Shown here: piece by piece, positions 16,868 through 24,784 of the stretch
How positions within the stretch are numbered: position 1 is the stretch's first letter
How the letters are laid out: the number at the start of each line of letters is the position of its first letter
NCBI GenBank assembly: GCA_052387695.1
Contig: JBQTIX010000126.1
Coordinates: 1 to 57,789, forward strand
Length of the DNA: 57,789 nucleotides
Source: Panacagrimonas sp052387695
Lineage (GTDB): Bacteria > Pseudomonadota > Gammaproteobacteria > Nevskiales > Nevskiaceae
Direction of reading: 5' to 3'
Notes under the pieces: generated by a model
Database searches by the model: none
The model's input: only the letters and a program-made list of their open reading frames with translations
What the model was told of the DNA's origin: nothing
Position numbers and translations under genes: made by a program

Positions 16868-16901
16868 AAAAAAGGGCGCGAAGTGTAGCGGAACGCCCTT
16901 T
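16868..16901 (-). terminator. Intrinsic terminator between gmk and rpoZ
   Basis: Minus-strand stem AAAGGGCG / CGCCCTTT with a 15-base loop followed by a short T-run, starting right after the gmk stop codon. rpoZ therefore probably has its own promoter or is reached by read-through. Confidence 0.7.
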
Positions 16902-16902
16902 C

Positions 16903-17526
16903 CTATTCCAGCAGGCTGCGGATCAGGCCCGCGTGTCGCGCCCGTTGCTCCGCCAGGCCCAGGCGTGCGGCGGTGAACAGGGCGGTCAGCTGATCGAGCG
17001 CACGCTCGAAATCCTGGTTGACGATCAGGTGCTCATATTCCGCGTAGTGCGACATCTCGTTGCGGGCCGCGGCCATGCGTCTGGCGATGGTGGCGTCGTC
17101 GTCCTGGCCACGGCCGCGCAGGCGTCGTTCCAGTTCTTCACGCGAGGGCGGAAGGATGAAGATGGACCGGGCGCCCGGAGCGACGCTGCGCACCTGCTGG
17201 GCGCCCTGCCAGTCGATATCCAGGATCACGTCGGTGCCCTGCGCCAGAAGCGTTTCGGTCCGGATCCGACCGGTGCCGTAGCGACGACCGAACACCTGGG
17301 CGTGCTCCAGGAACTCGCCGCGTTCGGCCATCCCCAGAAACCGGGCTTCATCGATGAAGTGGTAGTGCACACCGTCCTGCTCGCCCGGCCGCGCCGCGCG
17401 CGTGGTGCAGGACACCGAGATCGTCGCCTCGTGACCCTGCGCCGCAAGCTGCGGCACCAGGGCACGGGTCAGGCTGGTCTTGCCGCCCCCGGAGGGCGCG
17501 GAGACGATGAACAGACGGCCCGGCAT
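16903..17526 (-). CDS. gmk: Guanylate kinase
   Basis: A 207-residue P-loop kinase phosphorylating GMP to GDP. The P-loop is SAPSGGGKTSLTRAL (about residue 9), the GMP-binding part includes SCTTRAARPGEQDGVHYHFI, and the lid/core motif DVILDIDWQGAQQVR follows. Length is normal. The start at 17526 (MPGRLFIVSAP) is just before the P-loop. The gene begins 14 bases after the glycosyltransferase stop on the same strand, so the two may be co-transcribed, and its stop is followed at once by an intrinsic terminator. Confidence 0.96.
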   Translation of the reverse strand: MPGRLFIVSAPSGGGKTSLTRALVPQLAAQGHEATISVSCTTRAARPGEQDGVHYHFIDEARFLGMAERGEFLEHAQVFGRRYGTGRIRTETLLAQGTDVILDIDWQGAQQVRSVAPGARSIFILPPSREELERRLRGRGQDDDATIARRMAAARNEMSHYAEYEHLIVNQDFERALDQLTALFTAARLGLAEQRARHAGLIRSLLE

Positions 17527-17540
17527 CGCCTGCACGTCAA

Positions 17541-18551
17541 TCAGGCGGCAGCGCGCGCAACGGCGGCTGATTCTCGTCCCTGCGGCAGTGGCGCATCGCG
17601 AGGCGGACCAGGCCGGGTCACGGTCACGCCCAGCGACTCGGTGGATGCCTCCCCAGGCTCGATCTGTGGCTCGAAGGACAGGCTGTCCAGCATCCCCTGA
17701 CCCACCAGTTGCGCCTTGCGCCAATTGCCGGTCAGCACCAGCCTCGCGACGAGCCTCAGCTTGGACAGCAGCTTGCCGACGAAGGAGCGCGTGCCGGAAT
17801 ACTTGCGCGCGATGTACAGGTGGTTGCGCACGTGATACCGGTGATAACGAAGCCGGACCGGATGAGTCTCGCTGACGATGCTCAGCACGCCACTGACGCT
17901 GCGCACGTGCAGCACCTTGCTGTCGCCGACGATGAAGCCCGGATAGTTGCGGGTGATGCGAGTCGTGTACTCGGAGTCCTCTCCCCAGATGAACATCGGC
18001 GCGAGCGGCAGGCCGTATTCGGCGACCGTAGACCGCGGAAGCAGGAAGGACACGAAGGTCGAGCGCGTGACGGGCACCATCTTGTGTTCGAGCAAGGCCG
18101 GCCAGACCCGGTAATGAATCGGGTTGCGACGGGTATCGATGCCCGGCGTGTTGGTGATGTCGCCGGCGGGCGTCCGCGGGGTCGAGCACAGAAAGGCGCG
18201 GGCGATACCCTTGGCTTCCAGCACCTGCTCGGCGTGCAGCAGCTTTTCCAGTGCATCGGGATCGGGGATCACATCGTCGTCCATCGCCCAGATGAAATCG
18301 GCTCCCTGCGCGTAGGCGATGCGGAATCCGGCGCTGAACCCGCCAGCGGAGCCGATGTTGGGCGACAGCACATGCGTCTGGACCTGGTGCGCCCAGCACT
18401 CCGTCAGCATCCCGGCGGTGCTGTCGCTGCTGCCGTTGTCCACGACAATAATGTCGTCACACGGTCGCGTCTGGGCTGCGATGGCAGCCAGGCACTGTTG
18501 CAACAGATCCTTGCGGTTATAGGTAACGACGAGGGCCAGAATGCGAGGCAT
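17541..18551 (-). CDS. Family 2 glycosyltransferase (GlfT2/WbbL-like)
   Basis: A 336-residue GT-A glycosyltransferase. It opens with RILALVVTYNRKDLLQQCL, followed by IIVVDNGSSDST and the nucleotide-sugar/metal motif FIWAMDDDVIPDPDALEKLL. Further on, APMFIWGEDSEYTTRI contains the likely catalytic acidic residues. The DDD motif and the overall layout resemble galactofuranosyl or rhamnosyl transferases acting on cell-surface polysaccharides. No membrane segment is obvious. The C-terminal about 60 residues are low-complexity and probably unstructured. The start at 18551 is the first residue of the fold; the longer open frame upstream runs into a repeat element. gmk follows after 14 bases. Confidence 0.85.
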   Translation of the reverse strand: MPRILALVVTYNRKDLLQQCLAAIAAQTRPCDDIIVVDNGSSDSTAGMLTECWAHQVQTHVLSPNIGSAGGFSAGFRIAYAQGADFIWAMDDDVIPDPDALEKLLHAEQVLEAKGIARAFLCSTPRTPAGDITNTPGIDTRRNPIHYRVWPALLEHKMVPVTRSTFVSFLLPRSTVAEYGLPLAPMFIWGEDSEYTTRITRNYPGFIVGDSKVLHVRSVSGVLSIVSETHPVRLRYHRYHVRNHLYIARKYSGTRSFVGKLLSKLRLVARLVLTGNWRKAQLVGQGMLDSLSFEPQIEPGEASTESLGVTVTRPGPPRDAPLPQGRESAAVARAAA

Positions 18552-18802
18552 GACGGCGATATGGACGAGGAATCGTGAAGGGGTCTGGGGCAGCTGGAGC
18601 AACGACCGTAGCGCAATCGGCGGTCCGGCGGTAGTCGAGGGGCAAGATTTGCGCCGTCGCCAGGCGGTCCCCCGGGACCCGTGCGACAAAGGTAAAAATT
18701 CCCTCCGGCCAAGGGCTTGAACGCCGTCCGAAAATAATTGCGTGATCCGTGTCGATTTTGCGAAGGCTGGTTCGTCGCTGACAGGAGAGCGCAGATTCCG
18801 GT

Positions 18803-18978
18803 GGTTATTGATCCGGCCACAGTCGAGTTGAACTCGATGATGCAAACGCAGGTCGGTGTGGCCGGATCAATAACCCAACATGGCTCTGTGTTATTGAGGC
18901 GGCCGGCGCCAACCTCGCAGATCGATGGGACCTCTGTCGGCACGTGCGTTTTCAAGTGAATAGCGGCCGCCTCAATAA
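18803..18978. repeat. Two-hairpin 176-bp repeat element, copy 1
   Basis: Contains two consecutive long hairpins. Hairpin 1 has a perfect 19-bp stem (GGTTATTGATCCGGCCACA, 18803-18821, with 18857-18875), enclosing a small inner palindrome TCGAGTTGAACTCGA. Hairpin 2 has a perfect 14-bp stem (TTATTGAGGCGGCC, 18891-18904, with 18965-18978). Copy 2 at 28564-28739 has the same length and about 14 differences by hand count. Copy 1 lies between the glycosyltransferase and YCII genes. The rest of the 18552-19026 gap holds no gene I recognise. Confidence 0.85.
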
Positions 18979-19026
18979 AACCTTCGGAATCTGGCTCGAT
19001 ATTGAAACCCGACAGGAGATAGGACG

Positions 19027-19452
19027 ATGCGATGCATGGTGATGGTCAAGGCCACCCAGGAATCGGAGGCCGGCGTGATGCCGGACGAACAACTGTTGAC
19101 CGATATGGGTCGTTTCAACGAGGAGCTGGTGCGGGCCGGCGTGATGCTCGCAGGCGAGGGTCTGCACCCCAGTTCCAGGGGCGCCCGCGTACGTTTTTCG
19201 GGCAGCAAGCGGACCGTGATCGACGGACCCTTTGCCGAAACCAAGGAGCTGGTGGCCGGCTTCTGGTTGTGGCAGGTGCGCTCAATGGACGAGGCCATCG
19301 AATGGGTCAAGCGCTGCCCCAACCCGATGATCAGCGAGTCCGAAATCGAAATCCGCCAGGTGTTCGAGGCGGAGGATTTTGGCGCCGAGTTCACGCCCGA
19401 ACTGCGCGAACAGGAAGATCGCCTGCGCTCACAGATTTCCGCGAAGGCGTAG
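19027..19452 (+). CDS. YCII/DGPF-domain protein
   Basis: A 141-residue YciI-related protein. The diagnostic IDGPFAETKE motif is at about residues 64-73, within a ferredoxin-like fold that starts MRCMVMVKATQES and ends in an acidic helix. Biochemical role of the DGPF group is unsettled, but these genes are the conserved neighbours of ECF42 sigma factors, one of which is at 21195. A clear AGGAG lies 8 bases before the ATG. It is the first of five small genes on the same strand leading to and past that sigma factor. Confidence 0.9.
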   Translation: MRCMVMVKATQESEAGVMPDEQLLTDMGRFNEELVRAGVMLAGEGLHPSSRGARVRFSGSKRTVIDGPFAETKELVAGFWLWQVRSMDEAIEWVKRCPNPMISESEIEIRQVFEAEDFGAEFTPELREQEDRLRSQISAKA

Positions 19453-19545
19453 CCGGCGCGGCGACACCAGCATTCACCGACGCTGTCGATTCTGTGCCGG
19501 CTCGCTCGACCTTCCGATCGAGCCTCAACCCCACCAGGAGATGTC

Positions 19546-19962
19546 ATGCAAGTTCAAACCTATCTGTCTTTCAACGGCCGTTGCGAAGAAGCGGTCGAGT
19601 TCTATCGCCAGGCGCTCGGTGCCCAGTCGGACATGCTGCTGCGCTTCAAGGACAGCCCCGACCCTCTTCCGCCCGGCATGGTCCCACCCGGTTTCGAGAA
19701 CAAGGTCATGCACACCAGCTTTCGCATCGGCGAGACCACGGTGATGGCCGATGATGGTGGCGGCTGCCAGGACGGGAAGGGCTTCTCGGGCTTTTCGCTG
19801 TCGCTGATGCTGAAGGATGAGGCCGAAGCGCAGCAGCGTTTCGCCGCCCTGGCTGATGGTGGCCAGGTCAGGATGCCGCTGGGCAAGACCTTCTGGTCGC
19901 CGTGCTTCGGCATGGTGGCCGACCGCTTCGGCGTCGCCTGGATGATCAACGTCATCGCCTGA
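19546..19962 (+). CDS. VOC-family protein (PhnB-like)
   Basis: A 138-residue vicinal-oxygen-chelate protein of the PhnB/glyoxalase-like type. It starts VQTYLSFNGRCEEAVEFYRQ, has VMHTSFRIGETTVMADD in the middle and ends PCFGMVADRFGVAWMIN, the usual two beta-alpha-beta-beta-beta halves. The metal ligands of true glyoxalases are not all evident, so the activity is unknown. AGGAG precedes the ATG by 6 bases. It follows the YCII gene with 93 bases between, as part of the ECF42 neighbourhood. Confidence 0.9.
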   Translation: MQVQTYLSFNGRCEEAVEFYRQALGAQSDMLLRFKDSPDPLPPGMVPPGFENKVMHTSFRIGETTVMADDGGGCQDGKGFSGFSLSLMLKDEAEAQQRFAALADGGQVRMPLGKTFWSPCFGMVADRFGVAWMINVIA

Positions 19963-20018
19963 GGCGCAGGCCTCGGACCCACCCCTCATTTTCCCTGCAG
20001 CACTCATCAGGAGCACTC

Positions 20019-20378
20019 ATGAACTACGTAGACGGATTCGTTGTGCCGGTCCCGGTCAAGAACCTCGATGCCTATCGCGAGATGTCGCAAAAATGCGGCG
20101 CCATCTGGCGCGAGCACGGTGCGCTGGAGTACATCGAGTGCGTGGCCGACGACGTGAAGCCCGGCAAGCTCACGTCCTTTCCGCAAAGCGTGAACCTCGA
20201 AGAAGGTGAGACCGTGGTGTTTGCCTGGATCGTGTACCCCTCACGCGAGAAACGTGACGAGGTCAACGCCAAGGTCATGGCCGACCCGCGCCTCAGCTCG
20301 ATGATGAATCCGGAGTCGATGCCCTTCGACGGCAAGCGCATGTTCTTCGGCGGCTTCAAGGTGATCGTGGAGCTGTAG
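20019..20378 (+). CDS. DUF1428 family protein
   Basis: A 119-residue small protein of the DUF1428 family (YbaA-like). It starts MNYVDGFVVPVPVKNLDAYR, contains ALEYIECVADDV and ends with the MPFDGKRMFFGGFKVIVEL stretch typical of the family. A dimeric ferredoxin-like fold is expected; function is unknown. AGGAG lies 6 bases before the ATG. The stop codon TAG is part of a GTAG that begins the repeat at 20375. Confidence 0.9.
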   Translation: MNYVDGFVVPVPVKNLDAYREMSQKCGAIWREHGALEYIECVADDVKPGKLTSFPQSVNLEEGETVVFAWIVYPSREKRDEVNAKVMADPRLSSMMNPESMPFDGKRMFFGGFKVIVEL

Positions 20379-20545
20379 GGAAGGTCTGCACAGGTCCGGA
20401 TTCATGGGCAGATCGGGTCAAGCCCGCGTGCTTTTCGCGGGCGGACCCGACGGGTGCCCTTCGTCGAAGGCGCGCTGCGTCGGTTCCGCCTTCGGCTTGA
20501 ACCGACCTACGAGTCGGATCGAACCGGTGCAGATCTTCTTCAAAA
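20375..20545 (+). repeat. GTAG-type REP pair, family 1 copy
   Basis: Starts at the DUF1428 stop and contains GATTCATGGGCAGATCGGG, then GGCGGACCCGAC and GTCGGTTCCGCCTTCGGCTT with the complementary CCGACCTAC. It ends GAACCGGTGCAGATCTTC. Same family as the copy inside the sigma factor gene at 12028. The rest of the 20379-20626 gap holds no gene. Confidence 0.8.
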
Positions 20546-20626
20546 GCGCGCGCGGCTTGCCGTTGTCGGCCCGAAGGGGGCCGCGGGAAGCCTGGATTTC
20601 GACGAAACCCCACCTGGAGAAATAGC

Positions 20627-21136
20627 GTGACACGCGTCCAAAGGATTACCCCCTGCCTGTGGTTTGATGGCCAGGCCGAAGAGGCCGCCACGTTCTATGT
20701 CTCGATCTTCGCCAACTCGAAAATCACCCAGGTTTCGCGCTATGGCGAAGCCGGGCGCGAGTTTCACGGGAAAGCTCCCGGGACCGCGCTGGCGGTGGCG
20801 TTTGAACTGGATGGGCACAGCTTTACCGCTCTCAACGGCGGCCCGATGTTCAAGTTCAACGAGGCCGTCTCGTTTCAGGTGAACTGCGCGACGCAGGAGG
20901 AGGTTGACTGGTACTGGACCCGGCTGTCCGAGGATGGCGACGAAAAAGCGCAGCAGTGCGGCTGGCTCAAGGACAAATACGGCGCGTCATGGCAGGTCGT
21001 CCCGCGCGTCTTGCCCGAGATGATCGGCGACCCCGACGCGGAGAAATCGGGAAGAGTCATGCAGGCGATGTTCGCGATGAAGAAGCTCGATATTGCCGAG
21101 CTGACGCGGGCCTACGGCGCTCGGCCGTCGGTCTGA
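20627..21136 (+). CDS. VOC-family protein (PhnB-like, 3-demethylubiquinone-methyltransferase fold)
   Basis: A 169-residue VOC protein. It begins RITPCLWFDGQAEEAATFYV and IFANSKITQVSRYGEAG, has LNGGPMFKFNEAVSFQVNC in the middle and GWLKDKYGASWQVVPRVLPE near the end, which is the signature of the PhnB-like group often mis-named 3-demethylubiquinone methyltransferase. The start is GTG, with GGAGA 8 bases upstream. It precedes the ECF42 sigma factor by 58 bases and is likely in the same transcript. Confidence 0.9.
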   Translation: MTRVQRITPCLWFDGQAEEAATFYVSIFANSKITQVSRYGEAGREFHGKAPGTALAVAFELDGHSFTALNGGPMFKFNEAVSFQVNCATQEEVDWYWTRLSEDGDEKAQQCGWLKDKYGASWQVVPRVLPEMIGDPDAEKSGRVMQAMFAMKKLDIAELTRAYGARPSV

Positions 21137-21194
21137 TCGGCAAGGATGTCCAGGCGAGGCGGGTCAGGCTCAACCGTCGCCGAATCCTGATGAC

Positions 21195-22457
21195 GTGACT
21201 TCGTCTCCCACCCATCGCGCGATCGAGACGGTTTTCCGCATCGAATCAGCCCGGCTCATCGCCGGCCTCGCGCGCATGGTGCGTGATGTGGGCATCGCCG
21301 AAGAGCTGGCCCAGGACGCCCTGGTCTCGGCGCTCGAACAATGGCCGGTGACGGGCGTTCCGGACCGGCCGGGCGCCTGGCTCATGGCCGCCGCCAAGCA
21401 TCGTGCGATCGACCGGCTGCGCAGGAGCGCGCTGCACCGTCGTCGCGAACAAGACATCGCCCGCGAAATCGAGGAGCAGATGGCATCGAACTCAGCGGAC
21501 GTCGACGCGGAAATCGACCACCAGGTCGGCGATGACCTGCTGCGACTGGTGTTCATCGCCTGCCACCCGGTATTGTCTGCGGATGCCCGCGCGGCGCTGA
21601 CCCTGCGTCTGCTTGGCGGCCTGACCACCGACGAGATCGCGCGCGCCTTCCTCGTCCCGGAACCGACCATCGCGCAGCGCATCGTGCGCGCCAAGCGGAC
21701 CCTGTCGGAAGCACGCGTGCCGTTCGAGGTGCCGCGTCTGAGCGAGCTGGCGGCGCGCCTGGCCTCGGTGCTCGAAGTGATTTATCTGATCTTCAACGAG
21801 GGCTATTCCGCGACTGCCGGCGACGACTGGATGCGCCCCGCGCTGTGCGAGGAGGCGCTGCGTCTGGGCCGCATCCTGGCCGGCCTCGCGCCGCAGGAGG
21901 CGGAGGTGCACGGCCTGATCGCGCTGATGGAGATTCAGGCCTCGCGACTGCACGCCAGGGTCGGTCCCGGAGGACAGCCCATCCTGCTGCCGGACCAGGA
22001 TCGCGCGCGCTGGGACGCGCTTCTCATCCGTCGCGGGCTCGCCGCACTCGGACGCGCCGAGGCCCTGGGCGGCGCGCTGGGTCCGTACGCGCTGCAAGCG
22101 GCCATCGCCGCGTGCCACGCGCGTGCGCGCATCGTCGCGGAGACCGATTGGGGCCGGATCGCCGCGCTCTACGACGCGCTGGCCCAACTCGCGCCCTCGC
22201 CGGTGGTGGAGCTGAACCGTGCGGTCGCGGTCGCCATGGCCTTCGGCCCCGCAGCCGGCCTGGAGCTGGTCGATGCACTCGGCGCGGAACCCGTGCTCAG
22301 GCGCTATCACCTCCTGCCGAGCGTGCGCGGCGACCTGCTGTTCAAGCTGGGTCGTTTCGATGAGGCGCGCGCCGAGTTCGAGCGAGCGGCGACGCTCACC
22401 CAGAACACCCGCGAGCGCGGGTTTCTGTTGCAGCGTGCGGCGGCCTGTGGTGGCTGA
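21195..22457 (+). CDS. ECF42-type RNA polymerase sigma factor with C-terminal TPR-like domain
   Basis: A 420-residue sigma factor. Region 2 is at residues about 12-80 (LARMVRDVGIAEELAQDALV, GAWLMAAAKHRAIDRLRR), region 4 at about 115-170 (RLLGGLTTDEIARAFLV, PTIAQRIVRAKRTL), and the remaining 240 residues are helical repeats beginning VLEVIYLIFNEGYSATAG, the hallmark of the ECF42 group. No anti-sigma gene is present; the C-terminal extension is thought to control activity in this group. The start is GTG. YCII/DGPF, VOC and DUF1428 genes on both sides are the standard ECF42 context. Confidence 0.92.
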   Translation: MTSSPTHRAIETVFRIESARLIAGLARMVRDVGIAEELAQDALVSALEQWPVTGVPDRPGAWLMAAAKHRAIDRLRRSALHRRREQDIAREIEEQMASNSADVDAEIDHQVGDDLLRLVFIACHPVLSADARAALTLRLLGGLTTDEIARAFLVPEPTIAQRIVRAKRTLSEARVPFEVPRLSELAARLASVLEVIYLIFNEGYSATAGDDWMRPALCEEALRLGRILAGLAPQEAEVHGLIALMEIQASRLHARVGPGGQPILLPDQDRARWDALLIRRGLAALGRAEALGGALGPYALQAAIAACHARARIVAETDWGRIAALYDALAQLAPSPVVELNRAVAVAMAFGPAAGLELVDALGAEPVLRRYHLLPSVRGDLLFKLGRFDEARAEFERAATLTQNTRERGFLLQRAAACGG

Positions 22458-22478
22458 GGAAACCTCGTGCGGAGGGTC

Positions 22479-22561
22479 TGTCGCGGGCATGGCCCTCTCC
22501 TGCAAATCGAGCGAATCCGTAGGAGCAGGCCTCCTGAGCGCGTCGAAGGGGCGCGACCGTG
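22479..22561. repeat. Degenerate GTAGGAGC-type REP pair
   Basis: Contains GTCGCGGGCATGGCCCTCTC facing GTAGGAGCAGGCC, a worn version of the REP pair seen at 35319-35381 and 41487-41541. Lies directly after the ECF42 gene. Confidence 0.5.
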
Positions 22562-22565
22562 TTAT

Positions 22566-22735
22566 CGACACTTTCGATCCGGCTCGTAGGTCGGTTCAAG
22601 CCGAAGGCGGAACCGACGCTGCGCACGCTCGACGAAGGGCGCCTGTCGGCTCCGGCCACGAAAAGCCGTGGCCTTGAGCCGACCTACACCCGACCTACCC
22701 ATGAATTCGGACCTGCGCAGAAAGTCCCTCCGTAC
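22566..22735 (-). repeat. GTAG-type REP pair, family 1 copy (inverse orientation)
   Basis: Reads GTAGGTCGGTTCAAGCCGAA, then GTCGGCTCCGGCCACGAAAA and GAGCCGACCTACACCCGACC, then CATGAATTC. It is the reverse complement of the copy inside the sigma factor gene at 12028 and has the same subtype of inner arm. Confidence 0.85.
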
Positions 22736-22798
22736 ATCCGCGCACGGCTCTGCGTTATTTTGGCGCCCCCCGAACCCCAACCCTGCCGGAGTATCGCG

Positions 22799-23155
22799 AT
22801 GTCGTACGTGATGTTGATCGTGGAGCGAAGAGATTCGAGGAACACCAGGCCCACGAACGAGGGTAAGGCCGTCTACGAGCGGATGTCCCGATACGCCGCT
22901 GATCTGAAGCGGCGTGGAATCCTGACCGCCTGCGACTCGCTCAAATCCGATGCCCAGGGCGTGCGGCTGGAGATTCGCGACGGCAAGCGCAGCCTGATCG
23001 ACGGGCCGTTCGCCGAGTCCAAGGAAATGATCGGCGGTTTCTTTGTCCTCGATTGCGAGACCCGGGAGGAGGCGATCGCCATTGCCGGCGCCTGCCCGGC
23101 CGCCGAGTGGGCCACCGTGGAGGTGCGTGAGGTGGGGCCCTGCTATAACGACTGA
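22799..23155 (+). CDS. YCII/DGPF-domain protein
   Basis: A 118-residue YciI-related protein, starting MSYVMLIVERRDSRN. The LIDGPFAESKEMIGGFFVLD motif is the same DGPF signature as at 19027. Function is unknown; it is a conserved partner of ECF42 sigma factors. The open frame extends upstream through the repeat at 22566, but the ATG at 22799 starts the fold and is chosen. Its stop overlaps the ATG of the next small gene (TGATG), so the pair is coupled. Confidence 0.9.
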   Translation: MSYVMLIVERRDSRNTRPTNEGKAVYERMSRYAADLKRRGILTACDSLKSDAQGVRLEIRDGKRSLIDGPFAESKEMIGGFFVLDCETREEAIAIAGACPAAEWATVEVREVGPCYND

Positions 23156-23343
23156 TGCTCGAAGAATCCGACGTCATCTGCCCCTACTGCTGGGAAACCA
23201 TCTCCTTGGGCCTGGACCTTTCAGCGGGGTCGCAGACCTACACCGAGGATTGCTCGGTGTGCTGCCAGCCGATCCTGGTTCACCTGCGCGTGAGCGATGA
23301 GGACGAAAACTGGACCGTGGACGTGGAGGCGGAAAACGGCTGA
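23155..23343 (+). CDS. CPXCG-motif cysteine-rich protein
   Basis: A 62-residue protein of the CPXCG cysteine-rich family. Two cysteine pairs, ICPYCWE near the N-terminus and CSVCCQPI about 25 residues later, should bind one zinc; the end is acidic (SDEDENWTVDVE). The function of this widespread small family is unknown. The ATG overlaps the stop of the YCII gene by one base, indicating translational coupling. Confidence 0.85.
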   Translation: MLEESDVICPYCWETISLGLDLSAGSQTYTEDCSVCCQPILVHLRVSDEDENWTVDVEAENG

Positions 23344-23353
23344 GCGTGACTCT

Positions 23354-23932
23354 TCAGGGAAACACGTTGCGATACAGCTCGCCCATGCTCAGCATCTGTT
23401 CCGACGCATCGGCCGTGCAGCGAACGGGAACCGACTCCTTGAGCCCGGAGCAGAACTCCTCGGCCCAGCCGGTCCCGCGTCGAAACACGTGCGCCACTGC
23501 CTTGTGTGTCTCCAGCACGATGTAAGTGTGCAGGCTCGGCAGGTGGGTGTAGGCGTCGAATTTTTCGCCCAGATCGATCCGTTGCGTGGACTCGGACAGC
23601 ACTTCCACGATCACGCAGGGCTCTTCGTTGAACAGCGCGCCGGATTCGCCGGGCCGGCATGTCACGAACACGTCCGGGTAGTAGCCGCGCTCGTCCTTGA
23701 TACGCCGGATACGAACCCTGAAGCCCTGGCTATAGACACGGCACGGCGGCGTACCGAACAGTCTGCTCAGTATCAGGAACGCGTTGGTCGTGATGTCGTG
23801 ATGCGCCTGAATTCCGCCCGCCATGGCATGCGCCACGCCGCCCACGTACTCGTGGCGTTCCTGCTGGGTTTCCTCCCAGGCGAGGTATTCGTTGAAGCTG
23901 AATTCTTCCTTGGGGTTGCGTAGCGCGGTCAT
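23354..23932 (-). CDS. Uma2-family (DUF820) restriction-endonuclease-fold protein
   Basis: A 192-residue Uma2/DUF820 protein, paralogous in fold to the one at 12728 but clearly diverged. Key parts are FSFNEYLAWEETQQERHEYV with GGVAHAM, the YYPDVFVTC motif and the PCVIVEVLSESTQRIDLGEK motif with the catalytic-type Asp and Glu-x-Lys arrangement, then THLPSLHTYIVLE. A GGAG lies 7 bases before the ATG. It is convergent with the small CPXCG gene, 10 bases apart. Biological role of the family is unknown. Confidence 0.88.
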   Translation of the reverse strand: MTALRNPKEEFSFNEYLAWEETQQERHEYVGGVAHAMAGGIQAHHDITTNAFLILSRLFGTPPCRVYSQGFRVRIRRIKDERGYYPDVFVTCRPGESGALFNEEPCVIVEVLSESTQRIDLGEKFDAYTHLPSLHTYIVLETHKAVAHVFRRGTGWAEEFCSGLKESVPVRCTADASEQMLSMGELYRNVFP

Positions 23933-24091
23933 GATCGGCTCCGTGTCTCCAGTCGATTATGCCCGCAGGGCTGGGGATTGGAATCGTTCTTCGCATATTC
24001 ATGTGATGTTCAAGCGGTGTGCGTGCGCCCACAATCCCCTTGCCAGCCGCCTGCACCGGTCGGCGCAGACCTTATGATGTGACCCAGGCCC

Positions 24092-24781
24092 ATGCCCACC
24101 GCCCACTCCAACCGCTGGCGCGTCGCTCTGCTCGAAGACGACACGCTCACGCGACGATATTTCGAATCCTGCGTCAACGCGCATCCGCAACTCGAACTGA
24201 TGGCCTCGTTCGGCACGCTGACCGCGGCCATGGCCTGGTTTTCCGTCAACACCGCCGACGTGCTGCTGACGGATCTCGCCCTGCCCGACGGCCACGGCCT
24301 GAGCCTGATCCGCGAAGTGTCGCGGACGCAGCCGGCCTGCGAAATCCTGGTGGTGTCGGTGTTCGGCGACGAGGACAGCGTGATCGCCTGCATCAAGGCC
24401 GGCGCGCTCGGCTACATCCACAAGGACTCGACGCCGGAGGACGTGGCCAAGACCATCGTGGACATCAAGCACGGCGCCTCGCCGATCTCGCCGATGATCG
24501 CGCGCAAGATGCTGGCGCATCTGCGCGTGTCGCAGCCGGCTCCCGCAGCGCCGAAAGCCAGCGAGCCGGCCCTGCTGTCGCCGCGCGAATCCGAAGTGCT
24601 GGAGCTGATTACGCGCGGCTACTCCTACGCTGAAATCTCGCGCCTCAAGGACGTGTCGATTCACACCGTGCAGACCCATATCAAGAACCTCTACGCCAAG
24701 CTCGCGGTGCACTCGCGCAGCGAGGCGGTTTTCGAGGCCAGCCGCATGGGGCTGATCAGCAGCATGAAGCCGTCGGGCTGA
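24092..24781 (+). CDS. NarL/LuxR-family response regulator
   Basis: A 229-residue response regulator. The receiver domain occupies residues 8-125: acidic pair LLEDD, phospho-acceptor Asp in LLTDLALPDG, then VVSVFG and the lysine in GYIHKDS. The C-terminal LuxR helix-turn-helix (LLSPRESEVLELITRGYSYA, DVSIHTVQTHIKNLYAKL) binds DNA. The linker is Pro/Ala-rich. The stop is three bases from the histidine kinase start, so the pair is a two-component system in one operon. The target genes are not evident. Confidence 0.93.
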   Translation: MPTAHSNRWRVALLEDDTLTRRYFESCVNAHPQLELMASFGTLTAAMAWFSVNTADVLLTDLALPDGHGLSLIREVSRTQPACEILVVSVFGDEDSVIACIKAGALGYIHKDSTPEDVAKTIVDIKHGASPISPMIARKMLAHLRVSQPAPAAPKASEPALLSPRESEVLELITRGYSYAEISRLKDVSIHTVQTHIKNLYAKLAVHSRSEAVFEASRMGLISSMKPSG

Positions 24782-24784
24782 GTC

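Noticed and set aside
18803..18978. Integron attC site as an explanation for the two-hairpin element
   Set aside because: The long perfect stems and absence of the attC core layout (RYYYAAC/GTTRRRY with extrahelical bases) do not fit, and there is no integrase or cassette structure.
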